From contig NZ_JAJNCY010000010.1 in the NCBI RefSeq assembly GCF_021026335.1, positions 1 to 64,000 of the forward strand: a DNA stretch of 64,000 bases. Direction: 5' to 3'. Position 1 is the first letter of the stretch; the number at the start of each line of letters is the position of its first letter. The notes beneath the pieces were generated by a model. The model was given only the letters and a program-made list of their open reading frames with translations, was not told the DNA's origin and ran no database searches. Made by a program: the position numbers and the translations under genes. Source of the stretch: Rhizobium sp. C1. GTDB taxonomy: Bacteria; Pseudomonadota; Alphaproteobacteria; Rhizobiales; Rhizobiaceae. Shown here piece by piece: positions 26,561-35,177 of this stretch.

Positions 26561-27886
26561 TCACTTCTTCGTCTTCAGTGCGTTGACATAGTTGGCTATG
26601 CATTCACCCTGCGTCAGCCCGCGCTCGATCGCCGGTCGGAAGTGGATGCCGCCGTATAGGCGCGAGATCGCGGCCTCTTCAGCGGCCGCGCGGAAATTGG
26701 CGAAGTGGCGTGGCTTGATCCCGTCTGCTTCATGGGTGGAATCGTCAAAGGCAAGCGCTTTGCCGAAGATATGCGTCATTGCGGACGCCGCCGCCCCCGA
26801 TTGCGTGCTGTGACCGCTCGGATATTCCGGGAAGGGCGGCGTGATCAGGAGCGCATCCCAGTTGGGATCGATGTTCTTCTTGATATAGGTGATCGGGCGA
26901 ATGAGATCGAATTCGAACTTCGAGTCCCAGCAGCCGATGAAGGCGTCCGATAGCGCCACGCCGAGCCGCGCCAGCGTATCGACGGTCGTCGGCAGATCGG
27001 CCTTTTGCTGATCAAGGACGATGAGCGCGATGTTGATCCAGTGGCCCGGCGGCGTGGGTGAAAGCATCGGGTCGTCGGACCAGAAGCGGGCGATCGTCCG
27101 ATGCTCGTCCGTCAGGCCCTTGACGGCCGCATAGACCTCATCAGCGTCCTTGTAGAAGGCGGAATCGGGCTTTTCGCTGTATTCCGGAGGCTCGGACAGC
27201 CGGCAGGTCGATCCGGCCGGCATGGCAAGCGGCAGAACCTTGCCCCACTCGGGAAGAAGCGGGGCCTGCTGCTGGCGGATCAGGCTGGTGGGCACCCAGT
27301 GCCCGGGCTTGTCGGAGACCTTGTAATCGAGCGGAAAGCCCATGTTCTCGACAGTGGCGCCGCCGTCCGTCTGCGACCAGTCGAAGACGGCTTGCGAGAG
27401 GATTTGTCCGTAAGCGCGGCTGCGCGTAACCACATCCGGGGCGACGCCTTGCGTCACCTCTTCATCCATCCGCTTGGCCATCTTCTTCATCACATGCTGG
27501 CCGGTCGGTCCGGTACGATCGAAGAAATGGGTGACCGCAAACTCCATGACCGTGTTGAGGATCACGGCGTCGTCGTAAATCGCGCCCTTTTCGCGGCTGG
27601 GAAGCGTCTTCAGCCGGTTCAACTGGCCGGCAAGGCTTTGCAGATTGTCCGATCCACTCGCAACGGCCTCATAACTCGTGACGCCGATATAGGCGAAGGA
27701 TCGGGCGGCGACCGGCGGGGAATAGTTGGACGTGTGGCGGACAAGTTCGAGGATCAGCTTGTACCAGCCCGTCACCACCGCCTGCGGCGGGGTAGCGGCC
27801 TGCGTCGGGGCGGCGGCAACCAATGACAAGAGGCACGAACACGCAAAGACGAGGCCGAGAACGGCCCTTCTGATCACGACAGACAT
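26561..27886 (-). CDS. vanadium-dependent haloperoxidase-like PAP2 superfamily protein, secreted
   Basis: This 441-residue protein has a signal peptide (MSVVIRRAVLGLVFACSCLLSLVAAAPTQA, in parts). The three-part acid phosphatase/haloperoxidase signature is present: K323 FEFDLI RP331, PSGH with His359, and S408-R409 LYGGI His415. The final Asp expected four residues after the last His (SRx5Hx3D) is Ala here (HFRPA). Vanadate would be bound by His415, with His359 as acid-base residue. The ATG at 27886 has a strong GGGGAGG site. It leads the two-gene operon with the FG-GAP protein. Haloperoxidase versus phosphatase activity is undecided. Confidence 0.83.
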   Translation of the reverse strand: MSVVIRRAVLGLVFACSCLLSLVAAAPTQAATPPQAVVTGWYKLILELVRHTSNYSPPVAARSFAYIGVTSYEAVASGSDNLQSLAGQLNRLKTLPSREKGAIYDDAVILNTVMEFAVTHFFDRTGPTGQHVMKKMAKRMDEEVTQGVAPDVVTRSRAYGQILSQAVFDWSQTDGGATVENMGFPLDYKVSDKPGHWVPTSLIRQQQAPLLPEWGKVLPLAMPAGSTCRLSEPPEYSEKPDSAFYKDADEVYAAVKGLTDEHRTIARFWSDDPMLSPTPPGHWINIALIVLDQQKADLPTTVDTLARLGVALSDAFIGCWDSKFEFDLIRPITYIKKNIDPNWDALLITPPFPEYPSGHSTQSGAAASAMTHIFGKALAFDDSTHEADGIKPRHFANFRAAAEEAAISRLYGGIHFRPAIERGLTQGECIANYVNALKTKK

Positions 27887-28119
27887 TTTTCCTCCCCAAG
27901 CCCGATGCCTGGTCCCGGCCGCACTATCGTTGAACGTCGCCCCGATGTCCATAAGCGAGTCGGCATGCAGGCGATGAGGGCGGAGGACGCCAAAGATCGG
28001 CAAGGGAAGGCACCGTTTCAAGAAAGCTTCACATTGCACCTCTCGACTCGCGACCCAAACCTCGCTTACACAGCAGGCAATCACCCCGCGTTCACCTGAT
28101 CACTGAACGGAATTCAGAC

Positions 28120-29112
28120 ATGCATCTTCCCGCCTCACAAATCCCCGGTCTCGTCTGGGCATATCATCTGCATGAGGGCTCGACACCGGCGCGCGCGCTT
28201 CCGGATGACGAGGTGAAGACATTGCCAGGAGAGGGCTTCTTCTGGTTCCATTTCTCGCTCGCCGATGCGCGCCTGCCCGCCTTTCTCGAAAGCCTCGGCG
28301 TGCTTCCGGAGGCCGCACTCGTCGCGCTGACGACGCATGAGACGCACCCTTCCGTCAATGTCGACGAAGGCTATCTCTATGGCACGCTGGTTGATTATCA
28401 ACGCGATTTCGACCAGAGCACGCGCGAGATCGGCTTCCTGCACTATGCCGTGTTTGGCCGTTTCATCGTCACGACCCGGCTGCATCCGCTGGCAAGCGTC
28501 GACAGCGTGCGCTTCGCGGTCGAAAAGACGCCGGGGAAATTCGACACTCCCATCGACATTTTCGAGCAGATCGTCGCCAATTTCCAGCGCTCGCTCTTCG
28601 GCCTCGTCAAGGAGATCACGGCCGACCTCAACGTGATCGAGGATGCCGTCTATTCCAACCGCGAGCCGCTGAAGCACCAGAAGGAACTGCAGCCGCTGCG
28701 CCGCTCGATCGTGCGCCTGCACAGACACATGCGCACCCTTCTCACCGCCATGCGTCACGCTGCAGCGGCTGAGGAAGACGAGATGCCGGAAGGCTTTGCC
28801 GATGTGTCGGCGCGCAGCACCAGCCGCCTGGAGGCAGCCGGCCACGAGGTGGACGCGCTGCAGGAGCGCGCGCGCCTGCTGCATGAAGAGGTGAACTCGC
28901 TCACCTCCATCGAGACCAACCGGCATCTCTACATCATGTCGGTCATGACCGTGCTGATCATGCCGCCGACGCTTGTCACCGGTTTCTTCGGCATGAATAC
29001 CGGCGGCCTGCCGTTCCAGAAGGACGATCTCGGAACGGTCTCCGCCTTCGGAGCGATCGGCGTGTCGGTTCTGCTCGCCTGGTGGCTGCTGCGCCGCGCA
29101 GGCATTTTCTGA
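28120..29112 (+). CDS. CorA/ZntB family divalent cation transporter
   Basis: This is a 330-residue membrane transporter. A soluble alpha/beta N-terminal domain and long stalk helix (about residues 1-265) lead to two C-terminal transmembrane helices. The signature GFFGMNTGGLPF after TM1 (LYIMSVMTVLIMPPTLVTGF) carries the GMN pore motif. The sequence between helices resembles ZntB (zinc/proton) more than CorA (magnesium), but ion choice cannot be settled by reading. It ends 5 bp from the convergent aldo/keto reductase with no evident terminator. Confidence 0.9.
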   Translation: MHLPASQIPGLVWAYHLHEGSTPARALPDDEVKTLPGEGFFWFHFSLADARLPAFLESLGVLPEAALVALTTHETHPSVNVDEGYLYGTLVDYQRDFDQSTREIGFLHYAVFGRFIVTTRLHPLASVDSVRFAVEKTPGKFDTPIDIFEQIVANFQRSLFGLVKEITADLNVIEDAVYSNREPLKHQKELQPLRRSIVRLHRHMRTLLTAMRHAAAAEEDEMPEGFADVSARSTSRLEAAGHEVDALQERARLLHEEVNSLTSIETNRHLYIMSVMTVLIMPPTLVTGFFGMNTGGLPFQKDDLGTVSAFGAIGVSVLLAWWLLRRAGIF

Positions 29113-29117
29113 ACGCC

Positions 29118-30068
29118 TCAGGCTCCGGCAGAATCGAGAAGCGCCATGGCCTGCCCATCAAGGGTCAGTAAGGCGGCCTTCCTCAGGCTTTCAAGCTGCG
29201 GAAGGCTCGTCGCACTGGCGATCGGCGCCGTCACGCCGGGCTTGTTCAGCAGCCACGCAATGGCGATCTCGGCCGGCGTTGCGCCGGTCTCGCCGGCGAC
29301 CGTCTGCAGTGCATCGAGAATGCGGCTTCCCTTCTCGTTCAGATAAGCCTTCATGCCGCCACCGCGCGCCTTGCCCTCGGCATCCGCCAGCGTGCGATAT
29401 TTGCCGCTCAGGAAACCCGAGGCGAGGCTGAAATAGGTGATGACGCCAATATCCTCGGCGATGCAGAGATCGGCCAGCGATCCCTCGAACTTATCGCGGG
29501 TGTAGAGATTATATTCCGGCTGCAAGACGTCGTAACGCGGCAGGCCCTTGTCCTTCGCCACCTTCAGCGATTCCGCGAGCTGGCTTGCATCGAGATTCGA
29601 GCAGCCGATGGCCCGGATCTTTCCGGCCTTCTTCAGCGCGTCGAAGGCGGCAAGCGTCTCTTCGTAAGGCGTCTCCGGGTCCGGCCAGTGCGAGAGGTAG
29701 AGATCGATGTAATCCGTCTGGAGCCTTCGCAGTGAATCCTCGACGGCCTTGCTGATCCAGCCCGCCTTCAGCCCCTTGTTGTCATTGCCCATGTCGGAGC
29801 CGACCTTGGTGACGATGACGACATCGTCACGCTTGCGCCCGCTCTGCGTCAGCCATTTGCCGATGATGGTCTCGGACTCACCGCCCTTGTTGCCGGGTGC
29901 CCAGGACGAATAGACGTCGGCCGTATCGATCGTGTTGAACCCGGCATCGAGCCAGCCGTCCAGGAGCGCAAACGATGTCTTCTCGTCGGCCGTCCAGCCG
30001 AAAACATTGCCGCCGAAGACGACGGGCGAGATGTCGAGGCCGGTGCGGCCGAGCTTGCGCTTCTGCAT
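29118..30068 (-). CDS. aldo/keto reductase
   Basis: This 316-residue NADPH-dependent (beta/alpha)8 reductase has Asp and Tyr of the tetrad in FNTIDTADVYSSW (about residues 45-57). The lysine is in VIVTKVG (about 85) and the His is in LYLSHWPDPETPYEE (about 125). Coenzyme-binding ends are YFSLASGFLSGKYR and ASATSLPQLESL. It resembles the YajO/Tas-like group acting on assorted aldehydes. It is divergent from the Gfo/Idh gene by 160 bp. The substrate is unknown. Confidence 0.92.
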   Translation of the reverse strand: MQKRKLGRTGLDISPVVFGGNVFGWTADEKTSFALLDGWLDAGFNTIDTADVYSSWAPGNKGGESETIIGKWLTQSGRKRDDVVIVTKVGSDMGNDNKGLKAGWISKAVEDSLRRLQTDYIDLYLSHWPDPETPYEETLAAFDALKKAGKIRAIGCSNLDASQLAESLKVAKDKGLPRYDVLQPEYNLYTRDKFEGSLADLCIAEDIGVITYFSLASGFLSGKYRTLADAEGKARGGGMKAYLNEKGSRILDALQTVAGETGATPAEIAIAWLLNKPGVTAPIASATSLPQLESLRKAALLTLDGQAMALLDSAGA

Positions 30069-30228
30069 GGGAAACTCCGGAGTTGTTTCATAAGGGTGCC
30101 GAACGAATGTAGGGAGGCGACGGGTTCGGTCAAGGGCGGTACCAGCCCAATGATGCCCGCCGAAACCGATTGCGCAACGTGCATCAATTTCCTACCAATT
30201 TGAAAAACCAAACGAGGAGAGAGACACC

Positions 30229-31215
30229 ATGCTGCGCTTCGGAATCATATCGACTGCCAAGATCGGCCGCGAACTCGTCATTCCGGCGATCCAGGATGCG
30301 GAAAACTGCGTCGTGGCCGGCATTTCGAGCCGTGATCGGGAAAAGGCCGCGGCGCTCGCCGCCCGCTTCTCGATCCCGCATGTCTTCGCCTCGCACGAGG
30401 AAATGCTGGCCTCCGACCTGATCGATGCCGTCTACATTCCACTGCCGACCTCGCAGCATGCCGAATGGGCCATCAAGGCGGCAGATGCCGGCAAGCATGT
30501 GCTTTGCGAAAAGCCGATTGCGCTGAAGGCTTCCGAAATCGACGGCATCATCGCGGCCCGCGACCGCAACAAGGTTCTCGTCTCCGAGGCCTATATGGTG
30601 ACCTATTCGCCGGTCTGGCGCCGTGTGCGCATGCTGATTGCCGAGGGCGCGATCGGCAAGGTCCGCCACGTTCAGGGCGCGTTCACCTATTTCAACCGCG
30701 ATCCCGGCAACATGCGCAACATCCCGGAACTCGGTGGCGGCGGCCTGCCGGATATCGGCGTCTATCCGGCGATCTCCACGCGTTTCTCGACCGGCAAGGA
30801 GCCGATCCGCGTGCAGGCGACGACCGAGCGTGACCCGCAGTTCGGCACGGACATCTATTCCTCGGTGCGCGCCGATTTCGGCGATTTCGAGCTCAGCTTC
30901 TACATCTCCACCCAGCTCGCCGCCCGCCAGATCATGGTCTTCCACGGCACGGAAGGTTTCATCGAGGTGAAGTCGCCCTTCAACGCCGACCGCTACGGCG
31001 CCGAAGAGATCGAGGTGACCAATGTCAACCACGCCGAATCGCGCCACTATCGCTTCCAGGACGCCCGGCAATATCGCCTTGAGGCGGAAGCCTTCGCGCG
31101 TGCGGCACAGGGCGAGGAGGCGGAAGTGGTGACGCTGGAAAGCTCCAAGAAGAACCAGCTGTTCATCGACGCGATTTATCGCGCCAGCGAAAAGGATGGC
31201 TGGGAGACGGTCTGA
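30229..31215 (+). CDS. Gfo/Idh/MocA family oxidoreductase
   Basis: This 328-residue sugar or inositol-type dehydrogenase has N-terminal Rossmann sequence [20 protein letters not shown] and the conserved [15 protein letters not shown] near residue 90, whose EKP lysine is catalytic. The C-terminal substrate domain has the [13 protein letters not shown] motif. It is closest in feel to xylose/glucose-fructose type NADP dehydrogenases. It has its own AGGAG-rich ribosome site (AACGAGGAGAGA). The substrate is not determinable. Confidence 0.9.
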   Translation: MLRFGIISTAKIGRELVIPAIQDAENCVVAGISSRDREKAAALAARFSIPHVFASHEEMLASDLIDAVYIPLPTSQHAEWAIKAADAGKHVLCEKPIALKASEIDGIIAARDRNKVLVSEAYMVTYSPVWRRVRMLIAEGAIGKVRHVQGAFTYFNRDPGNMRNIPELGGGGLPDIGVYPAISTRFSTGKEPIRVQATTERDPQFGTDIYSSVRADFGDFELSFYISTQLAARQIMVFHGTEGFIEVKSPFNADRYGAEEIEVTNVNHAESRHYRFQDARQYRLEAEAFARAAQGEEAEVVTLESSKKNQLFIDAIYRASEKDGWETV

Positions 31216-31235
31216 CAAAGAGGCAGAACAGAAGC

Positions 31236-31250
31236 TTGTGCATTGCACAA
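31236..31250. promoter_or_regulatory. perfect 15-bp palindrome upstream of a hypothetical gene
   Basis: TTGTGCA-T-TGCACAA (31236-31250) lies 21 bp after the Gfo/Idh stop and 80 bp before the next ATG. Symmetry and position suggest an operator. It lacks the 18-bp spacing of rhizobial LuxR-type tra boxes, and I cannot name its regulator. Confidence 0.5.
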
Positions 31251-31329
31251 CTCATGCGCTAGTCTTTGTTCAGGGCTTCCCGCAGCGACGGGAATTGTTT
31301 TGCCGATGGACAAAAAGGGGTGCGGGCGC

Positions 31330-31653
31330 ATGGGCAATGTGAGATTTCCGGTTTCCGGCAACGTCAACCAGACAATCAACCCCTGGACCTGGGCGTTCAA
31401 CACGTGCGGAAACCAGATCGGCTTTTTCAATCTGAATATCGATCTGGGCCACTCAAGTAATCCCGACGCTGAACGCGTTGCGTTGGATGTCGCAAGTTAT
31501 GGCAAGCAACTCGGACGCATTGAGGATGTCATCGATATTCTGGTTCGCCGGTTGAAGAACGGCGGCCCACTTGTGGACGCCGAAGCGGCGGCTATTGGCG
31601 ATTATGAGACCATGCGTCGGGAAATTGCGGCTGCATTGAAGGCTTCGAATTGA
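31330..31653 (+). CDS. hypothetical protein, rhizobial-type, unknown function
   Basis: This 107-residue soluble protein was not recognised with a known function. It starts MGNVRFPVSGNVNQTINPWTW and continues with a hydrophobic NQIGFFNLNIDLG stretch. A helical segment (ALDVASYGKQLGRIEDVIDILVRR) and an acidic-basic tail follow. There is no signal peptide. The ATG at 31330 follows AAGGGG; an in-frame ATG at 31306 would add 8 residues. Its G+C looks a little lower than its neighbours. A palindrome lies upstream. Confidence 0.7.
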   Translation: MGNVRFPVSGNVNQTINPWTWAFNTCGNQIGFFNLNIDLGHSSNPDAERVALDVASYGKQLGRIEDVIDILVRRLKNGGPLVDAEAAAIGDYETMRREIAAALKASN

Positions 31654-31681
31654 GCCAAGGCCGGTGGGATGCCGTGACGGC

Positions 31682-32056
31682 TCACTTTCCGAACACGAAT
31701 CGCGAATAGCCGAAATAGGAAAACACCATGGCGACGCCCGAACCGAGGGCGGCGGCGACCACAGGCGGCATGGGCGGCCAGAGGAGCAGGCAGAGCGAAT
31801 AGCTGCCGTAATTGACCAGGGCCCCCAGAAGGCCGACAAGACCGTAGCGCGCCCCTTCCGAGGCGAGATTGCGGTTGGAGCGGCCGAAGGTGAAGGTGCG
31901 GTTGATGGTCCAGGTATAGGCCATGGCGGTCGCGATCGACAGAACGCGCGCCACATAGGGTCCGGCCGGCGTCAGCCAGAGAAGCAGGGACAGCGTGCCG
32001 GCATCGACGAGAAAGCCGGTGCCGCCAGCAAATGCGAACCACAAGAGTTTTTTCAT
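31682..32056 (-). CDS. GtrA family membrane protein
   Basis: This 124-residue protein has four predicted transmembrane helices and the GtrA pattern: LLWFAFAGGTGFLVDAGTL at the N-terminus, AYTWTINRTFTF in the middle, and FSYFGYSRFVFGK at the end. GtrA proteins are thought to flip polyprenyl-phosphate-linked sugars across the inner membrane. It starts 2 bp after the glycosyltransferase stop, so the pair is one operon: the transferase would make the lipid-linked sugar and this protein would move it outward. Confidence 0.9.
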   Translation of the reverse strand: MKKLLWFAFAGGTGFLVDAGTLSLLLWLTPAGPYVARVLSIATAMAYTWTINRTFTFGRSNRNLASEGARYGLVGLLGALVNYGSYSLCLLLWPPMPPVVAAALGSGVAMVFSYFGYSRFVFGK

Positions 32057-32058
32057 GA

Positions 32059-33081
32059 TCAGGCCGCGCGACGTTTGTCTCGGGGGCGGACGGTTTCGCC
32101 GCGATGGAACGCGGTCTGGTGGCGGCTCTGGCGCAGCGAGGTCAGCGAGAGATAGTGGATGCGTAACTGCTCGGCCCGCGCCCGCGCGACGCTGTCAAGG
32201 ATGAGCCCGGCGGTGAAGATCATGAAGGAGATCATCATCAGCGCCATGGAGAACACCCAGGTCGGTAGTTTCGGCACCAGGCCGGTCTCCAGATATTCCG
32301 CAAGCACCGGCGCCATGAAGCCGAGGCTGGCGGCCAGAAATGCGCCGCTGATGACGCCGAAAAAGGCAAAGGGCCGCGTTTCCTTCATCAGCATGGCGAA
32401 CATCCAGAGGATTTTCGCGCCGTCCTTGAAGGTGGACAGCTTGGAATGCGAGCCCTCCGGACGGCGGCCGTAGGAAAGCTCCAGCTCGCTCACCGGCATT
32501 TTCAGCCGCGAGGCATGCACCGACATTTCCGTCTCGATCTCGAAGCCGCCGGAAACGGCGGGGAAGCTTTTGGCGAAACGCCGGGAAAAGGCTCGGTAGC
32601 CGGAAAAGATGTCCGAAAAGCCGGCGCCGAAAATCATGCGATAGAGCTTGTTGAAGATGGCGTTGCCGAAGGCGTGGCCCTGGCGACCCGCATCTTCCGT
32701 CACGCCCCGGCGCGTTCCCACCACCATATCCGCGCCTTCCGACAGCAGCGTGCGGATGAGATCCTGTGCCTCTTCAGGATCGTAAGTGCCGTCGCCATCC
32801 GCCATGATATAGATGTCGGCGTCGATATCGGAAAACATGCGGCGCACGACATGGCCCTTGCCCTGTCGGCGTTCGCGCGTCACGGTCGCCCCCGCCAGCG
32901 CCGCCTTCAGCGCCGTGCCATCGGTCGAATTGTTGTCATAGACATGGATGTGCGCGCCGGGTAGCGCCGCCTTGAAGCCTGCAACCACATCGCCAATGGT
33001 CGCGGCCTCGTTGTAGCACGGCAGAAGCACGGCGATGTCGAGATCGTCGAGAATGCCATCCGTGGCTCCGTGCGTCGCCAT
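32059..33081 (-). CDS. polyprenol-phosphate glycosyltransferase, GT2 family with C-terminal membrane helices
   Basis: This 340-residue enzyme has an N-terminal GT2 domain: DIAVLLPCYNEAATIGDVV, the DxD-bearing IYIMADGDGTYDPEEAQ, and the acceptor region FGAGFSDIFSGYRAFSRRF. Two hydrophobic helices lie near residues 235-310. It resembles dolichol-phosphate mannose synthase-like enzymes that load a sugar on undecaprenyl phosphate. It is upstream of and coupled to GtrA, and divergent from a GT-C protein that could use the product. The sugar is unknown. Confidence 0.9.
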   Translation of the reverse strand: MATHGATDGILDDLDIAVLLPCYNEAATIGDVVAGFKAALPGAHIHVYDNNSTDGTALKAALAGATVTRERRQGKGHVVRRMFSDIDADIYIMADGDGTYDPEEAQDLIRTLLSEGADMVVGTRRGVTEDAGRQGHAFGNAIFNKLYRMIFGAGFSDIFSGYRAFSRRFAKSFPAVSGGFEIETEMSVHASRLKMPVSELELSYGRRPEGSHSKLSTFKDGAKILWMFAMLMKETRPFAFFGVISGAFLAASLGFMAPVLAEYLETGLVPKLPTWVFSMALMMISFMIFTAGLILDSVARARAEQLRIHYLSLTSLRQSRHQTAFHRGETVRPRDKRRAA

Positions 33082-33261
33082 TGTTCTTTTCCTGCGGTTT
33101 GCGCCGTCATGGGCGCGCGTTGCCTTGCGCTTTACTATTTCTTGAGAAGGTTAAGTTAGCTTGAATTCCGGGCGTCCCGCGCCACGAAATTATCCACCCC
33201 TCTTCGCCGGTTCGGCCCCGTCCATGTGAGATGAAGGGCCACGCGTAATCCAGGATCGGTC

Positions 33262-35106
33262 ATGGCCAGCATCGACAACACCGGCACTCTGTCTCCGATG
33301 AAGGCAGGCGCAGGCATCAGCAAGACAAGGGTTGGCGGCAGCCGCCTTGGCCTTGCCGTCCTCGTCGCCTTTATCGTCATTCTCCTCTTCCATGTCACGA
33401 ACCTGCTGTCGAGCTATACCGACTATGTCGGTCCCGACAACGACGATGCGATGCGGCTGGTCGAGGTGCGCGATTTCCTGGCGGGCCAGGGCTGGTACGA
33501 TCTCATGCAATATCGCCTCGGTCCCGCGCCGGGCACACTCATGCACTGGTCGCGTTTCATCGACCTGCCGATTGCCGCGCTGATTACCTTTTTCAGCCTC
33601 TTTATGTCGCCGCGCATGGCCGAGGCGACAGCGCTTTTCGTGTGGCCGGTCTCGCTCTCGCTTCCGGTCCTCTATTTTATCGGCCTTGGCGCGCGCCGCA
33701 TCGGGGGCGAAAGGGCCATGTGGGCGGCCATTCCGATGGCGGCCCTGTTCGTGCTGCAGGTCCATCGCTTCGAGCCCGGCGGGATCGATCATCACAATGC
33801 CCAGATGGCGCTGATCGCCATCGTCGCCGCGGCCCTGGTCGATCCGCTCCACCGCGCCTCCAGCTACGCGCTGGCGGCGCTGGCCGCAGCCATTGCCTTG
33901 GCCGTGGGCGCTGAAACCACGCCGCTTCTGGGCGTCGCCGCCGTCATCGTTGCAGCCAGATGGGCCGTGCTTGGCCCGTCCTATCGGGCGGCCGCTTGCA
34001 GCTTCGGCCTTTTCTTCGCGCTTCTGACCGGGGCTGCCTATGTCGCCACGGTGCCGAAGACGCTCTACTCCGCTGTCACCTGCGACAATCTCTCCTTCGG
34101 CTTCCTTGTCCTGACGGTCTATGGCGGCTTTGCGCTTTTCTGTGCGGCTGGTCTTGCCAGTCGCGCGCCGATCGCGCTGCGCTTCGTCATTCTGGCCTGC
34201 ATCGGCCTGGGGGCAGCCGGGCTCACCCTCACCGTGATGCCGCAATGCCTGCAGAACCCGCTGGCCGGTCTCGATCCGCTGCTGAAGGAAATCTGGCTCG
34301 ATCGCGTGGCGGAAGCGCAACCGATCCTCTCGCAGGCCAAGCTCCACCCGGCGACTGTCGGCGGCTTCTATTTCGTCGGCTTTATCGCCATGGTCGTTTC
34401 GGCATGGCGCGTGAAGATGGGCGACCGCGTGGGCGTCCATCTCGTTCTGCTCGTCTTGCTCACCGCCGCCTGGGCGATCTCGCTCATTCAGGTGCGCGCC
34501 GCAACCTTTCCGCAGATGCTTTCCATCCTGCCGCTATCGGTTCTCATCGCGGAACTGCACACGATCAGCCGGCGCGATCCTGACTCGGTCATTGCAGGCC
34601 TGCCCTTCGCTGTCATGACGCTTGCCAGCATTCCGGCCTTCTGGTTCGTGGCGGGCTTCCTGGTCTCGGAGGCGGTTGGCAACGAAAAGGCCACCCAGTT
34701 TGCAGCAGCCGGCGACAAGATCGCCGCCTGCACGAAGGAAGCCAATCTCGAGCAGCTGAACCGCCTGCCGAAGGGCATGATCGCCGCGCCCTCCAACATG
34801 GGGTCGCCGATCCTGCGCTTCACGGGGCACAGCGTTCTGTCGGCGCCCTATCATCGCGATCCCAACGGCATGCTGGTCGTGTTGCAGGCCGGCCTTGCCG
34901 CGCCTGAAAAGGCCGAAGCGATCCTCGGGAATGTCGGTACGGACTATGTCGCCTTCTGCCCGGGGGATGGCGAGCTGAAGGAACTGGCGCAGCGCGCACC
35001 CGATGGCTTCGCAGCAGCCCTTCTTAAAGACAGGCCACCGGCTTTCCTGAAGGATGTCACGCCGTCGGGCGCGACAAATCTCAAGGTCTACCGCCTCGTT
35101 CGCTGA
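33262..35106 (+). CDS. GT-C type multi-pass membrane glycosyltransferase-like protein
   Basis: This is a 614-residue protein with about 11-13 transmembrane helices. After TM1 comes GPDNDDAMRLVEVRDFLAGQGWYDL, an acidic loop like the catalytic D-D motif of GT-C enzymes such as STT3 or PMT. MHWSRFIDLPIAAL and a PGGIDHHNAQ loop follow. The C-terminal 120 residues form a periplasmic domain. It is divergent from GT2-GtrA by 180 bp. By inference it would transfer the lipid-linked sugar to a periplasmic acceptor. The acceptor is unknown. Confidence 0.75.
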   Translation: MASIDNTGTLSPMKAGAGISKTRVGGSRLGLAVLVAFIVILLFHVTNLLSSYTDYVGPDNDDAMRLVEVRDFLAGQGWYDLMQYRLGPAPGTLMHWSRFIDLPIAALITFFSLFMSPRMAEATALFVWPVSLSLPVLYFIGLGARRIGGERAMWAAIPMAALFVLQVHRFEPGGIDHHNAQMALIAIVAAALVDPLHRASSYALAALAAAIALAVGAETTPLLGVAAVIVAARWAVLGPSYRAAACSFGLFFALLTGAAYVATVPKTLYSAVTCDNLSFGFLVLTVYGGFALFCAAGLASRAPIALRFVILACIGLGAAGLTLTVMPQCLQNPLAGLDPLLKEIWLDRVAEAQPILSQAKLHPATVGGFYFVGFIAMVVSAWRVKMGDRVGVHLVLLVLLTAAWAISLIQVRAATFPQMLSILPLSVLIAELHTISRRDPDSVIAGLPFAVMTLASIPAFWFVAGFLVSEAVGNEKATQFAAAGDKIAACTKEANLEQLNRLPKGMIAAPSNMGSPILRFTGHSVLSAPYHRDPNGMLVVLQAGLAAPEKAEAILGNVGTDYVAFCPGDGELKELAQRAPDGFAAALLKDRPPAFLKDVTPSGATNLKVYRLVR

Positions 35107-35177
35107 TCGCGTTTGAGGCTGCGTTTCTGGAGCATGTCCCGGAAAAGCACGTCGCTCTTCCGGTAAATTCGTGAGGA

